Source: Tipula vernalis (lineage: Eukaryota > Arthropoda > Insecta > Diptera > Tipulidae). Taken from it: a DNA stretch of 64,000 nucleotides. This document shows positions 12,400 through 24,276 of this stretch, in pieces. Position numbers and translations under genes: made by a program. The stretch covers positions 261,150,245 to 261,214,244 of the forward strand of contig OY282559.1 in the NCBI GenBank assembly GCA_958295665.1, written 5' to 3'. Every line of letters begins with the position of its first letter. Positions within the stretch are counted from its first letter, which is position 1. The notes under the pieces were generated by a model. The model was given only the letters and a program-made list of their open reading frames with translations. It ran no database searches and was not told the origin of the DNA.

Positions 12400-15380
12400 G
12401 ACACTTTTACATTACGGTTTTCACATAAATTTTTTGCGAGTTGAGCGTGAAATACTTCAGCTTGAAAAATGCTACAGTGTCGGGGTGACAGAAGGAGAGG
12501 TTTAGCAGAAGTTTCTCGCAGAACACCGCAGCCCCGACTTTCGCATCCCGTTTTGAACCATCAGTGAAGAAGTTTATAATTCCTGGTTCCAATTCTCTCT
12601 GGATGGGACCCTAGTCTGGAACTTTTTCTCAAAAGATCGTGAAGGGGCAGTATAGCCGGTGATCTTGGGAATCCCTTTGTTACACAATATAGATGAATGC
12701 CCTGTATTATTACAGGTACATATCGCGATGGATTTCAGTCGTTTGGTAGTACAAGCTGCCAACTGTTTTCCCAAGATATTTAGAGGAGTCAAAAATAGCA
12801 AAGTCTCCAGTGCCTGAGTGGATGTGCTCCTCACTGCACCACTAATCCACAGGGAGATTGTTCTCTGAACTTTCGTCAACAGCTTTTAGTTGACAGTTTT
12901 GTCCAGAGCAGGTCACCAGACTGTAACCCCATATAAAAGAGTGGGTCTTATTACTGCGAAGTATAGCCAATGTACGATGCGGAGCTCCACGCTCCATTTT
13001 TGGCATTTTAACAAGAGTATAATGGTACCATAGTTTTCTTTACTCTTTCCAAAATATTATTATTATATTTGCTATCCAAAAGGAGACCCAGAAACTTCGC
13101 TTCATCTACATATAAAAGTTAAGCTGAACCCATTTTATAAGTTTATATTTCCCAAGGAAGAGGACCAATTAGGTTTTGTCTGGGTTCACATTCAACCCAC
13201 AACCATTGGCTCTTTTTGACAGAATGCCCATGAAATTTTGCATAAGCTCACTAAGCGTAGTGGAATATTTGCCACGGACAACAATAGCAACATCATCCGC
13301 ATAGTCAACCGCCTTGAAGCCACTATCCTCCAGTTCTAGCAACAGGTCATTTATGACCAAGTTCCAAAGTAGAGAGACAGCACGCCACCCTGCGACGTAC
13401 CTCTTCTTGCGAATTTTCTGGCAGAGGATTCCCCCAAACTAGCGTTTATGATCCAGCCTCCTAACATTTGATGTATCCAGTTCTTGAGTGATTCATCCAC
13501 TCCCAGATTCGAAAGTGCTCGAGTTATGGCTCCCGGAAGCACGTTGTAAAAGGTTACCATTGCGTAATCTCTATACTCGAAACATTTTTCAATGAAATAC
13601 ATAAGAAAATGAAGAGCAGTCTCTACAGATCTCCCCTTGCAATAAGCATGTTGAGATTTAGATAGTTTTTCCGGCACAATTGCGCCTGTAATATGAGCTT
13701 CTATTTGTCTTTTCAGTGTTTTAAAGAGGAAGTAAGGTAAGCTAATCGGTCTAAGGTCTTTGCGGCTGCAGTGCAAGCTTTTTCCCACCTTAGTTATGAA
13801 TACAACCTTCACTTCCCTCCATTTACTAGGAATGTGACACAGTTCTAGGCTGCCTTTAAATATTACCTCTAACCAGGAAATGGTTGCAGATTCAGAATAA
13901 CCAGTAAAATGAGTCTCCAGCAGAAGTTACAACGTTTCCGCACTATTAGTGCTCCATATCCCATCCGGCCGTGGAAGATAACTTGGGATGGAAAGGCCAG
14001 TGGATAATGCTTTGCATAGCCTAGACATCTCCGAGGACTCCTGAATTTTGCCACACTATAGTCTCCAAGACCTGTTCGTGGCACTTTTTAATTGATATTT
14101 TTAAATTTTGAGGACTTCCTTATAGGAGTCCCAGTTTACAGCGGCTCTTATTTTCCTTGTTGTTTTAAAGAGTCTTTTGCATTTTTGACCTGTTTGTTGA
14201 ATCTCCTTGGACCACCAGAGTGGCCAAGATTTACCCCTAGGCCTGCTAAAAAAACTAGAGCCCAGTATCGATTTATTAAAAGCGCTGGACAGCTCATCCA
14301 CTTAGCCATCGAGTTCTTGCGTAGTTCTTGGAGGTTCTGGGACTGGAATTGGTAGTGAATTACCCAGGATAATTCTAAAGGTATCCAAGTTGATTCCTGT
14401 AGATTGGACTTTTTGGAGAAGGCTAGTCCATTTCGAATTGAAGATAACGATGATCAGAAAAGGATTGGCCTTCCGATACTTACCAGTTTAATAGACTAGT
14501 CGTCAAAAAGTTTGAGACAAGTGTAACATCTGATACCTTGTGTCTATTTCTAGTTACAAAAGTCGGCTTAATGTCTATGTTACATATATGAAGGTTAGTC
14601 CTTTAAATGTAATCAAGGCGCAACTCACCTCGTTCATTTGTGTCCGTACTTCTCCAGGTTGTGTGATGAGAATTTCCATCACACCGCCCTAGAATGATTG
14701 GTGGAATAATAGGTAAGCTGATATTAGCCAGATGTTTCATTTATCGACCTCAATGCTGACCGCTGCTACATCTCTATTGCTGAAATTTGATAGCAGAAAA
14801 TAGCTTATATTATTTTTAATGAGAATGCATTACCGAACCCTACCTTCTTTTTTCGCGTGTATTAATCTATAATAAGGGGTCTTCTGCTCAAGTACCCGCT
14901 CTTCAGTGACCAGAGTTACTGGACCAAGACGACATCTGTCCCTACTTTCCAAATTTTTAAAATGAGAGCAGCTGATGCTGCCATAGAGTGGTGGAGGTTG
15001 ACTTGCAGAAAATGTCAACATCCCTACAACTTCTTTTCCATCACAGTAACCTCCACTGCATCTGCGCAGATAGTCAGTTTTACCTGATTCCCGTGCCATA
15101 TCTTATCCCGACAAGTTGGAGCAGGTCCTAGATTTTCCGTCAGGACCTTCAGGTAGGTAGTGGATAAAGCCCCTTCCACCTTCCTGCAATGACTGCCACA
15201 ACCAGCTGATGCTTGAGTATCTCATTAAAAGGCCTCGTACAGGTAGCATGGAACTTCGTTCTTTTGGAGATCTTAGGACTTTCTTCCTGCGATCTTATTC
15301 TTTTTAGCTGTGTGCCAGCTGAAGGGCCTTTCAACTTTTGTTCGGTGACCTTCTTCGCCCATGCAGGCGTGGCTTTTACA
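12400..15380 (-). pseudogene. Decayed non-LTR retrotransposon (RNase H-bearing, LOA/I-like)
   Basis: Minus-strand order: ORF1 tail (KRIRSQEESPKISKRTKF, about 15300-15240). Start of an APE-type endonuclease (FLQVNLHHSMAAS, about 15012-14975). Reverse transcriptase with LRPISLPYFLFKTLKRQIEA, the motif TSQGGVLS and the catalytic box AVDYADDVAIVV (about 13760-13270). RNase H start (FFTDGSKRDAKVGAAVF, about 12570-12520). The endonuclease signature and the presence of RNase H point to the LOA/I group rather than Jockey or CR1. Numerous frameshifts and stops break the frames. The element seems 5'-truncated near 15380. The 3' end and target duplication were not found. Confidence 0.8.
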
Positions 15381-17040
15381 CAAAGCTAAATAACCACAAA
15401 AATTAGAAGGACCGAATTAAGTCTGAGGGAACCAATTCCGTTCAATATGAACTAGGTTCGCGACATCAAATTTTTTTAAAATGAATAAATTTTACTCGGG
15501 TTTAATTCAGCTTTCAAAAGCTTGCCGTTTTGGGCCCAATAACTACTGACAACGAATCAAATTCACGTGGAACAATTTCATGTCTATTGGCGAAGTTTAA
15601 TTCAGGCCAAGAGAAGCCAACATTTTCAAATTCTCAACTATTAGGCAATTTAAGTTTCAGTTCTGTCGGGGATTCCGCGACTCGCACAATTTTTTATTTA
15701 GACTTAAAATAAAAACACAAAATAGAAAATCAAAATAAAATGTCAAAGTTATTTTATTTAAAAATTTTCTCATTTAATAGGAAAACTTGACAAAACACAA
15801 CCTAATATGTACCAGCTCAGTAACTCTGGCTAGAATTTTAATTCAACCATAGTTGCGCCCAAAATTCAATTAGTTGTAATGAGTAAATTTTAATGAGCTG
15901 GTCTAAACAAAAACATTTCCTTTATAACTTTTGACAGCTCTTCTCGTGGACTAGATGACCCTTGAACTGATGTAAAAATTCGTCAGTAGTTGTTTTATAT
16001 TTTTGTATACGGGTTCTTCCTTGACAACATTTGTTTCTACAAAAGTGTATTCCAGCTTCGTGAAATTTTTATAAGATTTGGAACTGTCATTGAACAACAT
16101 CACTTTCGTTAACCATTTCTCTCTTCAAGTAATGTAAATAATGAGATACATTTATGCGTAAAGACCTAAAATAACATTGTTCACAATATCAAATTGTGAT
16201 TATGGTACAAAGAAGTTCCATTCTACCTGTAACATCATTTCAGTAACATGTGTTGACCAATTACGTTCACGATGTTAGAAATTGATTATTTTGAATCCCA
16301 AAAATTGCAGTCTCTTAGACTCAATATTACAATGAGCCTTTACCCTTATAGCCTCAGGGTAATTTCAAAAAATATTCTGAATCCTGCGAAAGTTTGCTGC
16401 AAGACGTAATTATACGAATAAAAAAATGATCCAAAATTATGGTGTTCCAATCCTAGAGCGAGTGCCAATAGGTTGAAATCTAAATGGGAATAAACAAGAA
16501 AAACATGTATTTTGAAGCAACATCAAAATTCATTCGTAAAATTCAAGGAACGAGAAAAAAACGTTGACGTTTTGTGTACATATGTATGTGGATGAGTGCA
16601 CACATCATCTTTGGGAATATTTTTTATGCTTATTCGAATTAATTAATTAGTCTTTTTAATTGAAGAAAATTTGGTCTACCTTCCAATGTTGAGGTTTTAT
16701 TTTCTTTTTAATGCCTTTTTGTTTTGAATCAACTAAAAATTTTCTAAACGAGAAAAAACCGTTGTAGGTCATGTATTTATTAAAGAATTATACACTTTCT
16801 CTCGTGCTCAGTTCTAAGGTGTGGTCAATATAATGGTGTTTGTATTCTCTGTACCCAAACATGAAAGCACAGATCCAAATGAATGTGTTTGGGTTGTATT
16901 TATTATCTGAATGATTGATTTAGAATGTTTCTAGAATATTTTCTTACTTTCATATTTATGTATATCTACATTCTTTTTTCTATTAAATTAACAGCTATTT
17001 CGCTATAATATAACCAACCTAATCAGCTAAAATTTGCCAT
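15381..17040. other. sm: Intron, nothing recognised
   Basis: No supported gene or element. Confidence 0.45.
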
Positions 17041-17199
17041 ACAGACCAGTGGCGTAACTTCAAATTCCGGACCCCCGCAACATTTTTCTTGGACCCCTAA
17101 AAATACTTGCTGTACCTATGAACACGTAAAGCTTTTAGTTAAAAACAGACAAAACAGAACGTGATTCATTTCAATAGCCTCAAACAAAACAAACCATCT

Positions 17200-17960
17200 T
17201 GCAACTCTTGCATATCTTTGAAAGTTTTCAAATATCGAATTATCCGTAAGTATGTAAAACCAAAGGGAATCCTATACGGGCTAATCATAGCCATATAAAA
17301 CATAAATAACCTAGAAAATCGGAGAAATATCGAAATTTAGGCATAATCTCGAAATATTTAAAGTTCTTAAAGTAAAACGCCGAACATTGCCCTTCAAAAT
17401 TCGAATAAATTTGAAAATCTTTAACATAATCTCGAATAATCCTAGAAATGTCGATAAACTTAAGAAATCTAGAATATACCGCGGAACAATCTCGATTACC
17501 CCAGAAAAATTCGAATAATCTCTATATTATGTGAATCTCGATTGATGTCGAACAATTTCAATAATACTGAAAAATCTGGATATTAATGAATAATTTGAGA
17601 AAGTCTGTAACAATTTAGAAAACCCACGAAAATCTCGAAAAGTTTCGAAAATTCGTGTAAATATAACTTAATGTTACTAACACCACTAGGTTTAAGCTCA
17701 ACAAAACGATATCCATTAAGAATGAAACCCTCAAATAGTATTGGATAATCCGTTAAATATCGAACAATCATTTTCTTCGAAAAGGCTCTAAGATTCTCGA
17801 GTAACATCGACCTATTAAATACACTCGACAATCTCAAACATACTCGAATAATCTCGAAAATCTCGAATAACCATCGTTTCGAAACACTGAATCACCAATT
17901 AAGGCTCGAACACCACGCATCTCATTTCCATGCTAAACTTTAAAAATCTCGAGAAATTTT
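17200..17960. repeat. Diffuse TCGAA/AATCTCGAA-rich region
   Basis: Many loosely spaced copies of steps such as AATCTCGAAAA, TCGAATAATCTCGA and CTCGAATAATC. The spacing is irregular, so this is a degenerate simple-sequence region rather than a clean tandem array. Confidence 0.55.
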
Positions 17961-18930
17961 AAAAATGATCAAAGGTAAAAGTTAAAAGGCTATTAAATTG
18001 GAAAGCGACAGGAATTTCCAAAATCGGGAAAACCCCGCCAAAAACAACCGAAATACACATTTCACTAATTTCAAAATTAATTTGGCATTTGCAATTGCCT
18101 TATATGTATTTAAAATAGTTTTTTAAAATGAACCGATTTTATCGGGTTTATTTTTATTTACAGTTTACCGGTAATCAAAAGATCCGGTAAATGAGAAATT
18201 ATAAGTCGAACGATCGCTAATTGACTATAGAGACTGACTGGTTTGGCTCAAGTATAAGTTGAATAACTTTCTAAAGACAAGGGCGCACTTAATGAAGGAA
18301 ACAAGAAATGGTTTTCAGTTGCGGTTAGATATTTTTCGAAGAAGAAATGTTCAACAGTATCTTCTTGATTTTTATGAACATCAAAATGATACTTCGCAAG
18401 ATGCTTAGTAGCAAAGCAGATGAATAATTTAAATTTAATCTGTTGTCAATCACAATCAAACTTTTGCAATCAAATATAACTTTTCTAATCAAAACTGATA
18501 CAACCTTTTCTAATCAAAACTGTAAAAGGTTAAATTAGTTTGGCTAAATGCTTAATTTGATTTGTAAAAGGGGTAAACTTGGAGTGCAAAATGTATATTA
18601 CAAATATGTAAATGAACCCAACAAACACAAAAATCTTTATCCTTTGATGTCAAAAGTTTTGATTTCAAACGAGTTTAGCATCTTTTCTTCTAACTCTAAA
18701 TATCTGTTGGAATCTAAATGCATTTGTATTTCTATGCCGGAGTCAGATTACGAGTAATTACTCGGAACTTTTTCACTTTCAGCAACCGAGAATAAATTGT
18801 TAGGTCTATCTTAAGAAAATATTTAATAGCTACAGGAACGATTTCTTTTTTCTCTAAAAATTAGGCCATAGTCTTTTCTTAATTTCCTAAAAATGACCTG
18901 TTTTACAAATTTGAAAAGGTGGTCTACTTT
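17961..18930. other. sm: Intron, nothing recognised
   Basis: AT-rich with no supported feature. Confidence 0.4.
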
Positions 18931-18934
18931 AAGC

Positions 18935-19520
18935 TTAATTTGAGCTACCATATGTGGATATTGGCTTTCCCGTTCTGGCAATAAAACGATGTAGCGCTGC
19001 TATGAATCCATTCGTAGTTAGATCGCTGATGACTTCAAGATAGATTGCCTCTCTGCTGAAACAGACCAATACCCCGTTATAAGATTTCAGCGTGCTTTTT
19101 GATCGAGTATCAGCGATTCTAGATAAAAACGGCCCACAATAATCTATTCCAATTACCGTGAATGCTTTGTGAGGCGTCACTCGGTCCACTGGTAACTCAC
19201 ATATAAGTTGTTGCGTGGGCGTTGGATTTTGTCGAACGAAAGTGATATATCTCGATATGGCCCGTTTTGCTGCTAATTTACCCTTAATGGTCCAAAATGT
19301 TTGTCGCGTGTGATACAGTAATGTGCGCTCCACAATGCAAACCAATGATGTGATAGTGTCGGAACAGGACATCAGTGAAGTGATGTGCATACGGCAGTAA
19401 TATTTGATAACATTGTAAATATGGCAGGTCACTCTTACTGATGCGACCGCTGACGCTTATAATTCCATAACTGTCCAAGAATGATGTGAGAGCCTTCAAA
19501 CTACTTGATCGCGAAACCTA
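18935..19520 (-). pseudogene. BEL/Pao integrase fragment
   Basis: Minus-strand translation gives GIISVSGRISKSDLPYLQ then ILLPYAHHFTDVLFRHYH, followed after a frameshift by RQTFWTIKGKLAAKRAISR (zinc-binding region). The integrase core follows: DRVTPHKAFTVIGIDYCGPF, the first catalytic Asp being in IDYCGPF, then YNGVLVCFSREAIYLEVISD and LTTNGFIAALHRFIARTGKP. These are diagnostic of BEL/Pao Pol. The frame ends before the second Asp (which would lie in the SDNG position, here YGSSN). No LTRs, gag or RT are near, so it is an isolated relic. Confidence 0.85.
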
Positions 19521-20350
19521 TCTCTTCTGTTAAGTACATTTCAAATTCAACCTTATTTTTTAGTAAAAACCTGTACTTAAACAAATTTTTTCTGAAATGT
19601 TTTTTTATCTTCTTTACTAGATTATTGCAAGTCTTAGGTGTGTGAACTTCAATACTAATTACTATCCGTTTCCTCCCCCAATTTTGTTTGTTGGCATAAA
19701 ATTAACAATAAATTAGTTTTTAGTGAATGCGTTATTTTTATTTAATTCAGTTTTAAATAACTTTTTATTTGATATTAATTTGAAATAAAAATATTCAGCA
19801 TTAATAAAAAAAGTTTAGTGTTGAATCTGATGCAGAAGTAATAGTGATACATATTTTTGATTCATAAGTATTTGTGATGTGCCGAAAAAATTTAAAAATA
19901 ATTAGTAAACCAATTAAATTTAAAATTATATATAAATTGACAGAAATTTATCAAGTAGTAAATTTACTCGACGCTATTACAAAATCAAATTATTTTATTC
20001 ATAACAGAAAATATTACAAACAAGTGGATGGGGTGGCGTGCCTAGTACGAGTATATTGGTTTCGATATATCGTGTCATTTTAGTATTCTTGCGGCATAAC
20101 AAGACTGTTAAAAATTTTACACAGTCCATATCAACAGTATCCATAACAACATAAAATTCAATCTGGAGATATGATCGGATAACAGCATCAATTTTGTTTA
20201 TCTCACAATATCACCGTAAATTTATTTTTTGTCGTATGGCTGCGAATAAGTTACAACCAATCATGCGGGTGATGCATCTTGACACATCATCAACATCGCA
20301 TTCCACATGAGTATGTCCAGGCTCAAGAAATTTATTGTCAATCAATTTTA
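19521..20350. other. sm: Intron, nothing recognised
   Basis: No supported feature. Confidence 0.4.
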
Positions 20351-20352
20351 TA

Positions 20353-21631
20353 CGAGGGGACTAACAAAAGTTCGCTTAGTTGACCAGAAAAAAAAGCACC
20401 AAAAAATTGTTTTTCGTATTTATTCTTAATCTTCGTCTTTTTTTATCTTCTCTACATAACCACCATTGATTTCAATGCATTTCTTAAGCCTATAGATCCA
20501 CTTCTCAAAACAGTCTTCAAAACCTTGCTTTTTAAACTTATATCAAGTTCAGCATTAACCGCATCAATTATCTCCGCGTTACTGTTAAAGACCTTTCCTC
20601 TCAAATTTTTTTAAATTTTGGAAATATGCAGAAATCACAAGGTGCTAGATCCGGCGAATATGGTGCTGGTCGTATTTCTTCGATGCCAGAGGTCGCAATA
20701 AAGTTACTCGTTATTTTAGCAGTGTGAGTTGGTGCGTTGTCATGATGTAAAAAGTAGCGCCGCAAATCATTTTTCTTCCGATTTTCCTACAAATTTTTTA
20801 AAACTTTTACCATTTTGCAGTTACCCTCTGACCCTTTCCCAGGGGAATAGCAGTTACAATTTTTGATCGGGTGAAGTAAATTGACATCATTACTTTTGTT
20901 GCTGATTTTTGTTGCTTAGCTTTTACGGGTGGGTTTGCTCCTGTTGAGCTCCATACCATAGACTGCTGTTTGGTTTCCGGATCGTACTTATAGAACCAGG
21001 ATTCGTCACCAGTAACGACTTTACTAAAGTTGCTAGACTGCTCATTTTCGAATTTATTTAAGAAAAATTTAGCCTCATTTAAAATTCGTGGAACCCATCG
21101 AGCAGATTTCCTCGTGGATCCCAGATGATTACTTAATATTAGCGATACAGCCATGGCATTCAAGGCCAATTCATGAGCAATAATTTCTTGTGTCAATCGT
21201 GGATCTTCGTCAAATTTGGACTTCACCAGAGCCACAGTGGCGTCATCAGTGGAAGATTTTGGTCGACCTTCTCGGGGCTCATCCTCTACAGAAAAATGTA
21301 CCGTCTGGAATCTTCGGAACCACTTGGAAATAGTCTATAGAGACGGTGCAATCGTTCCATATGCAATTTAGCATTCATTGAATATTTGTAGTGGCTTTAG
21401 TTTACGCCGAAAACCGAACAGAATCACATAGCGAATTTCTGTTTGCGTTGGTGGTGGAATTTCGTCCGATCCATCCTCAGCTATTTTGCGTTTTCTCGTC
21501 TCCATTTTAACCGATCGTTATGAAATTTTTGAAGAAGTCTCATAAAACAACTGCAAAGGATTTGGTATTTTTGGTTTTTTAATAAAAGATTTAAGAGTCA
21601 CTAACTAAGCGAACTTTTGTTAGTCCCCTCG
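20353..21631 (-). mobile_element. mariner element (1279 bp), dead transposase, near-perfect ends
   Basis: The terminal inverted repeats are identical for 29 bp (CGAGGGGACTAACAAAAGTT and 9 more bases) and are bounded by the TA target duplication (20351-20352 and 21632-21633). The size is typical of mariner. On the - strand a transposase begins near 21505 (METRKRKIAEDGSDE). Its frame has stops after FNEC and near PSL. The longest open part (20807-21235) includes the first catalytic motif VVTGDESWFYKYDPE. The region expected to hold the second Asp motif (HDNAPAH) reads MTTHQLTLL, so the catalytic residue is lost. The ends are better preserved than the gene. Confidence 0.9.
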
Positions 21632-21633
21632 TA

Positions 21634-22739
21634 GATAGTAAGATTTGCCGCTGTTTTATTTACGCTTTCTAGATTTTTTTGTTTCTTCTTTCTCGGTTAT
21701 TGTCTTCAGCAATTAAGTTAATTTGGACTTGGTACCCCAATTCGTCAAGGTCACTTTTATTCAAAGAGGAATTTGAAGGCTCGTACCTGGGATCATGATC
21801 GCAGTTGTCAAATTCGTCATAATCTAGATTTATTAGTCTTTCTTCTTCCTGATCTTCACCTGGGAAAATTTTTGTGTCAGTTTCGGGTTCATCACCATAT
21901 AATGTCCATAAAAATTGATACGTTTAAATTAAACGTAATCAATGTTTCATCAAATAACTGACAATTAGAAAGGGTTTTAAACTGGATAAACTTGTTGTCC
22001 GAGTAGTTCATCTTCGTTAATCTTAGACTATAAAGTTCATGCAATTACCTAAATTTAATTTTAATTTATATTTACCAAGTTTGACATTACTGTTCAATAC
22101 CACAGCTTCACGTGGAGAGCTGCTACGAGTGATGTATGACATTATTTGCGATCACTCAATGCTATGATAGGCTTTTTGTTTTTAGATGTATCAACTACTG
22201 TCTGTGTTGTGACTCCACAAAATTAAAAAAAAAACGAAATTGTAAAATTAACTCCACCGATATTTATAGAAACGATTGCACTTCAGTTTGTAAAATAGCT
22301 AATCTGGAGTTTTTTGAAAAAGAGCCAAACTCAGGTTTAAGCTCTTGAATATTTTAATATATAGAAAAACGACTAAACGTGAAATTATTTACTTTACCCG
22401 TTTTACCAAATTTTACGCAAAACTTTTAAAGTTTAGCCATGACTCTTCTCTGTGTAAGTAAATTTTTACGGCTAAATAAAAAAATTCGATTTCGGTTAAA
22501 ATCGAGTTTAGCCACACTATGGATTGTGAGTTAGAGTCTATAAAACTTCTAATAAAATTGAAAAACGAATAATCACAGACAATACAAACATAGAATATCA
22601 AATACAAATTAAAATGTGATGATTGTGATAAAATTCGTATTAGCCAGACAGTTAGAAATTTCAGAACATTGTTTACATAACATATAAAAGAAATTTGCAA
22701 AACCAACATAAAAATATAAACGGCTGATGAATTTAACTA
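21634..22739. other. sm: Intron, nothing recognised
   Basis: No supported feature. Confidence 0.4.
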
Positions 22740-23570
22740 CCAAACCTCTTAAGTCAATCTTCAGCCCAACCTCCAACTCAATTTATAAGTCAACCTCTAT
22801 CTCAATCGCAACAAAATCCTAAACGCAGTCACCAAGTTAACCGACCCTCAACCTAATCATAAAATCAACTTTCAAATCAATACTTAACCTAACTCCAAAT
22901 CTATCCATAAATAATTCCCCAGCCGAACAGCTCACTTAACCCCAATTCAAGTTAACTGAATTCTAACTCGACTTCAATTTTACTTAGCTCGAACCAAATT
23001 TCAACCCTCTGCTCAACTCCATACTTATTGGGCAACCCAATCCCAAAATTAACTCGATTCGAAAGCCACATGGGTATGTATGAGCTCAACTCAACCTAAC
23101 CTCGCACTAAACTCTAAACTCGACCCAAAATTAATCCCTAACCGAAGTTCTCACTTAAATCCAACCAAATTTCAACTCAAACCCTATTCACCATCATACC
23201 ATGATAGCAACGTACAATCATACCGGCATACGTACCGTAGTACCATCATAACCTGAAACAACCATTCCATCTTACCATTATTATATCATACCATCACACA
23301 ATCATGCCATGGTACCATAGTAACGTCGAACCATCACACCATTATGTGCATCTTACATTCAATCCACCATACCTTCATATAATCATACCATCATATCATC
23401 GTAACATCATACCATCATACCATCGTACCATCATACCACCTTACCAACACCAACATCATCATCATATGCCACCATCACATCACACCATTCTTATATACAA
23501 ACCACTATACCATTACACCGTCACACCATTATGTATTAAAGCATCATACCGTCATCAAAGTTGAGTTTTA
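22740..23570. repeat. CAACTC-like and CATAC/ACCATC simple-repeat region
   Basis: 22740-23180 is a loose array of AACTCAACC/CAACTC-type steps. 23190-23560 is dominated by ACCATCATACCATCATAC-type steps. Any frames through it are simple-sequence artefacts. Confidence 0.7.
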
Positions 23571-23659
23571 GAAATTCCTCCGTAGTAAATTTGGACCTGA
23601 TTGTCATCTTTCAGGAAGAACCGCACACTCTACGGCACAGTCAACCCTCAGATCAACAT

Positions 23660-24115
23660 ATCTAAAAAATTGGTCAACTGACTATATCCTAACCCAACTC
23701 CAACTCAACTGCAACTCAACTCCAACTCAACTTCAACTCAACTCCAACTCAACTTCAACTCAACCAGCCAATTGACAACTATCTTAACCTTCAAATCAAA
23801 CCACCTTATATATAAAAATTCGTAAATATTTATAAAACCAGGTGTTTTAGGTCAATTCGTATGGCCTCTTGACGTACAGTTTCCAAAAGCTTTTCAAATC
23901 TCTGCCTGGATCATAGACACAGATTGGCGAAAAAAATTCCAAATCGGACAAGCCGTTCTCGAGATACCATGGGTACAGACATCCAGACAGACGGAAGGAC
24001 CTTTTTTTGCTTTTTCAGACTCAGGGAATTTCAAAACGTCGAGAAAACTGGTTTTGGCCTTACCAAATTTTTCGTCATTTTTGACAGCATTTCAATACTT
24101 TGGTCTAGACTGAAG
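23660..24115 (-). repeat. Dispersed repeat copy 2 (inverted relative to 5545-5965)
   Basis: The reverse complement contains, in the same order as copy 1: CTGAAAAAGCAAAAAAAGG, a degenerate GTCTGTCTGGATGTCTGT core, GGTATCTCGAGAACGG, GGAATTTTTTC, a purine-rich run ending AAAAGCTTTT, then GTTGAG/GTTGGAG repeats (the CAACTC array at 23690-23765). The core microsatellite is shorter than in copy 1, so the copies have diverged. Confidence 0.6.
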
Positions 24116-24243
24116 TAATTCAGCGTTGTACACTAATTAACGCATGAACAACATAATTACACAAGTTACAATGACAACCTACAAATATTACATAAAATGC
24201 AAAAAGGGGAAATGCTCAGCCGGTTAGAAGAAATAAAAATATT

Positions 24244-24276
24244 TGTGGCAAAGATTTAAAAAAAATCTTTGCCACA
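24244..24276. other. Perfect 14-bp hairpin
   Basis: TGTGGCAAAGATTT and its exact complement AAATCTTTGCCACA are separated by five A. No known element ends were recognised around it. Confidence 0.7.

Noticed and set aside
6690..14720. Other AG|GTAAG-like junctions (near 6843, 9140, 14710) as recursive splice sites
   Set aside because: They lack a good upstream pyrimidine tract, and two lie inside decayed elements.
23304..23564. 86-codon His/Pro/Tyr-rich frame
   Set aside because: Translation of the CATAC/ACCATC simple repeat.
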